From: an uncultured Porphyromonadaceae bacterium
GTDB taxonomy: Bacteria; Bacteroidota; Bacteroidia; Bacteroidales; Muribaculaceae
Direction: 5' to 3'
Assembly (NCBI GenBank): GCA_947176915.1
Contig: CAMWSM010000025.1
Span: 1 to 33,293, forward strand
DNA length: 33,293 bases
The number at the start of each line of letters is the position of its first letter. Positions within the stretch are counted from its first letter, which is position 1. The position numbers and the translations under genes were made by a program. Under the pieces are notes generated by a model. It was not told the DNA's origin and made no database searches. It saw nothing but the letters and a program-made list of their open reading frames with translations. Positions 32,997 through 33,293 of the stretch are shown one piece after another.

Positions 32997-33293
32997 ATAT
33001 TTAAGTTTTAGCGTTTACAGATGGAATTTTAAGTCCTTAGTAAGTGTTACAATAATTCTTGCCGTTTTGTTCATTTTTCTTAAATTTTTATGGTAGTGCT
33101 ATTAGAAAAGTCTATTTTGTGAAATCATAATAAAGGTTCTGTTGTCGCAAGCGAAATTGTAATTTTTTGATTTTGAATGCTTCTATACCGCTTTAATATA
33201 TTTTAACATTTAAAACTCTTCTATTTTGCACACACATTCAAGCAATGTGCACAAGATTGAAAAATATGTTGTAAAACATAAAATCAATATATC
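32997..33293. other. AT-rich region upstream of the mscS-like gene
   Basis: No gene is visible in these 297 bases. An imperfect inverted repeat (CACATT and AATGTG with flanking matches) lies near 33226-33254. A TATTTTG sequence at 33223-33229 is one base short of a plus-strand -7 element. The DNA probably holds the promoter of the mscS-like gene and perhaps one for a gene beyond the window, but no consensus element was found. Confidence 0.45.

Overview
The window reads as chromosomal DNA of a Bacteroidales bacterium (Bacteroidota). The evidence is the -7 promoter element TAnnTTTG, often with TTG exactly 20 bases upstream, the near absence of Shine-Dalgarno sites, a TonB receptor paired with a surface lipoprotein, a type IX secretion-like C-terminus, a PPi-dependent phosphofructokinase, and HU proteins fused to LysM. 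A gut lineage such as Muribaculaceae or Prevotellaceae is plausible, but the genus cannot be fixed from the sequence alone.

Layout. 1-710: a 9-bp tandem array sits directly on the promoter of a four-helix-bundle protein gene, closed by a bidirectional terminator. 728-8856 (minus strand): a housekeeping and envelope cluster, read in the order nrnA-like, DUF4827-like lipoprotein, glmM, sppA, lpxK, punA, thiL. 8857-9053 is a divergent promoter region. 9054-12591 (plus): mazG, topB, a small Cys-rich membrane protein and a YciO/TsaC-family protein, with overlapping or close junctions. 12592-13743: malate dehydrogenase with its own promoter, a palindrome and a strong terminator. 13744-14946: 1.2 kb of AT-rich DNA without a convincing large gene. 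It holds hairpins, five degenerate 31-bp tandem units and one possible 52-codon gene.

14947-18164 (minus): an MFS transporter, a secreted protein with a Spi-like domain and sorting-like C-terminus but no peptidase, a small three-helix membrane protein, and upstream a DUF3861-like protein. 18165-23297 (plus): a TonB-dependent receptor and a choice-of-anchor-J-like lipoprotein, from a consensus promoter to a 24-bp-stem terminator. 23310-24671 (minus): a DMT permease and a thioredoxin-like lipoprotein. 24885-29749 (minus): PPi-phosphofructokinase with its own promoter, preceded by an envelope operon (GT4 glycosyltransferase, flippase-like membrane protein, kdsB). 29828-29898: tRNA-Cys. 29989-32996 (minus): a membrane-anchored HU-LysM protein, an overlapping second HU gene and an MscS-type channel.

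Most of the window is ordinary core genome. The items most worth following are the two 9-bp repeat arrays, one at a promoter and one inside the HU-LysM gene where it is inverted and codes for Ser-acidic repeats on both strands; the HU-transmembrane-LysM protein as a possible link between DNA and cell wall; the peptidase-less Spi protein; and the repeat-bearing non-coding region at 13.8-14.5 kb.
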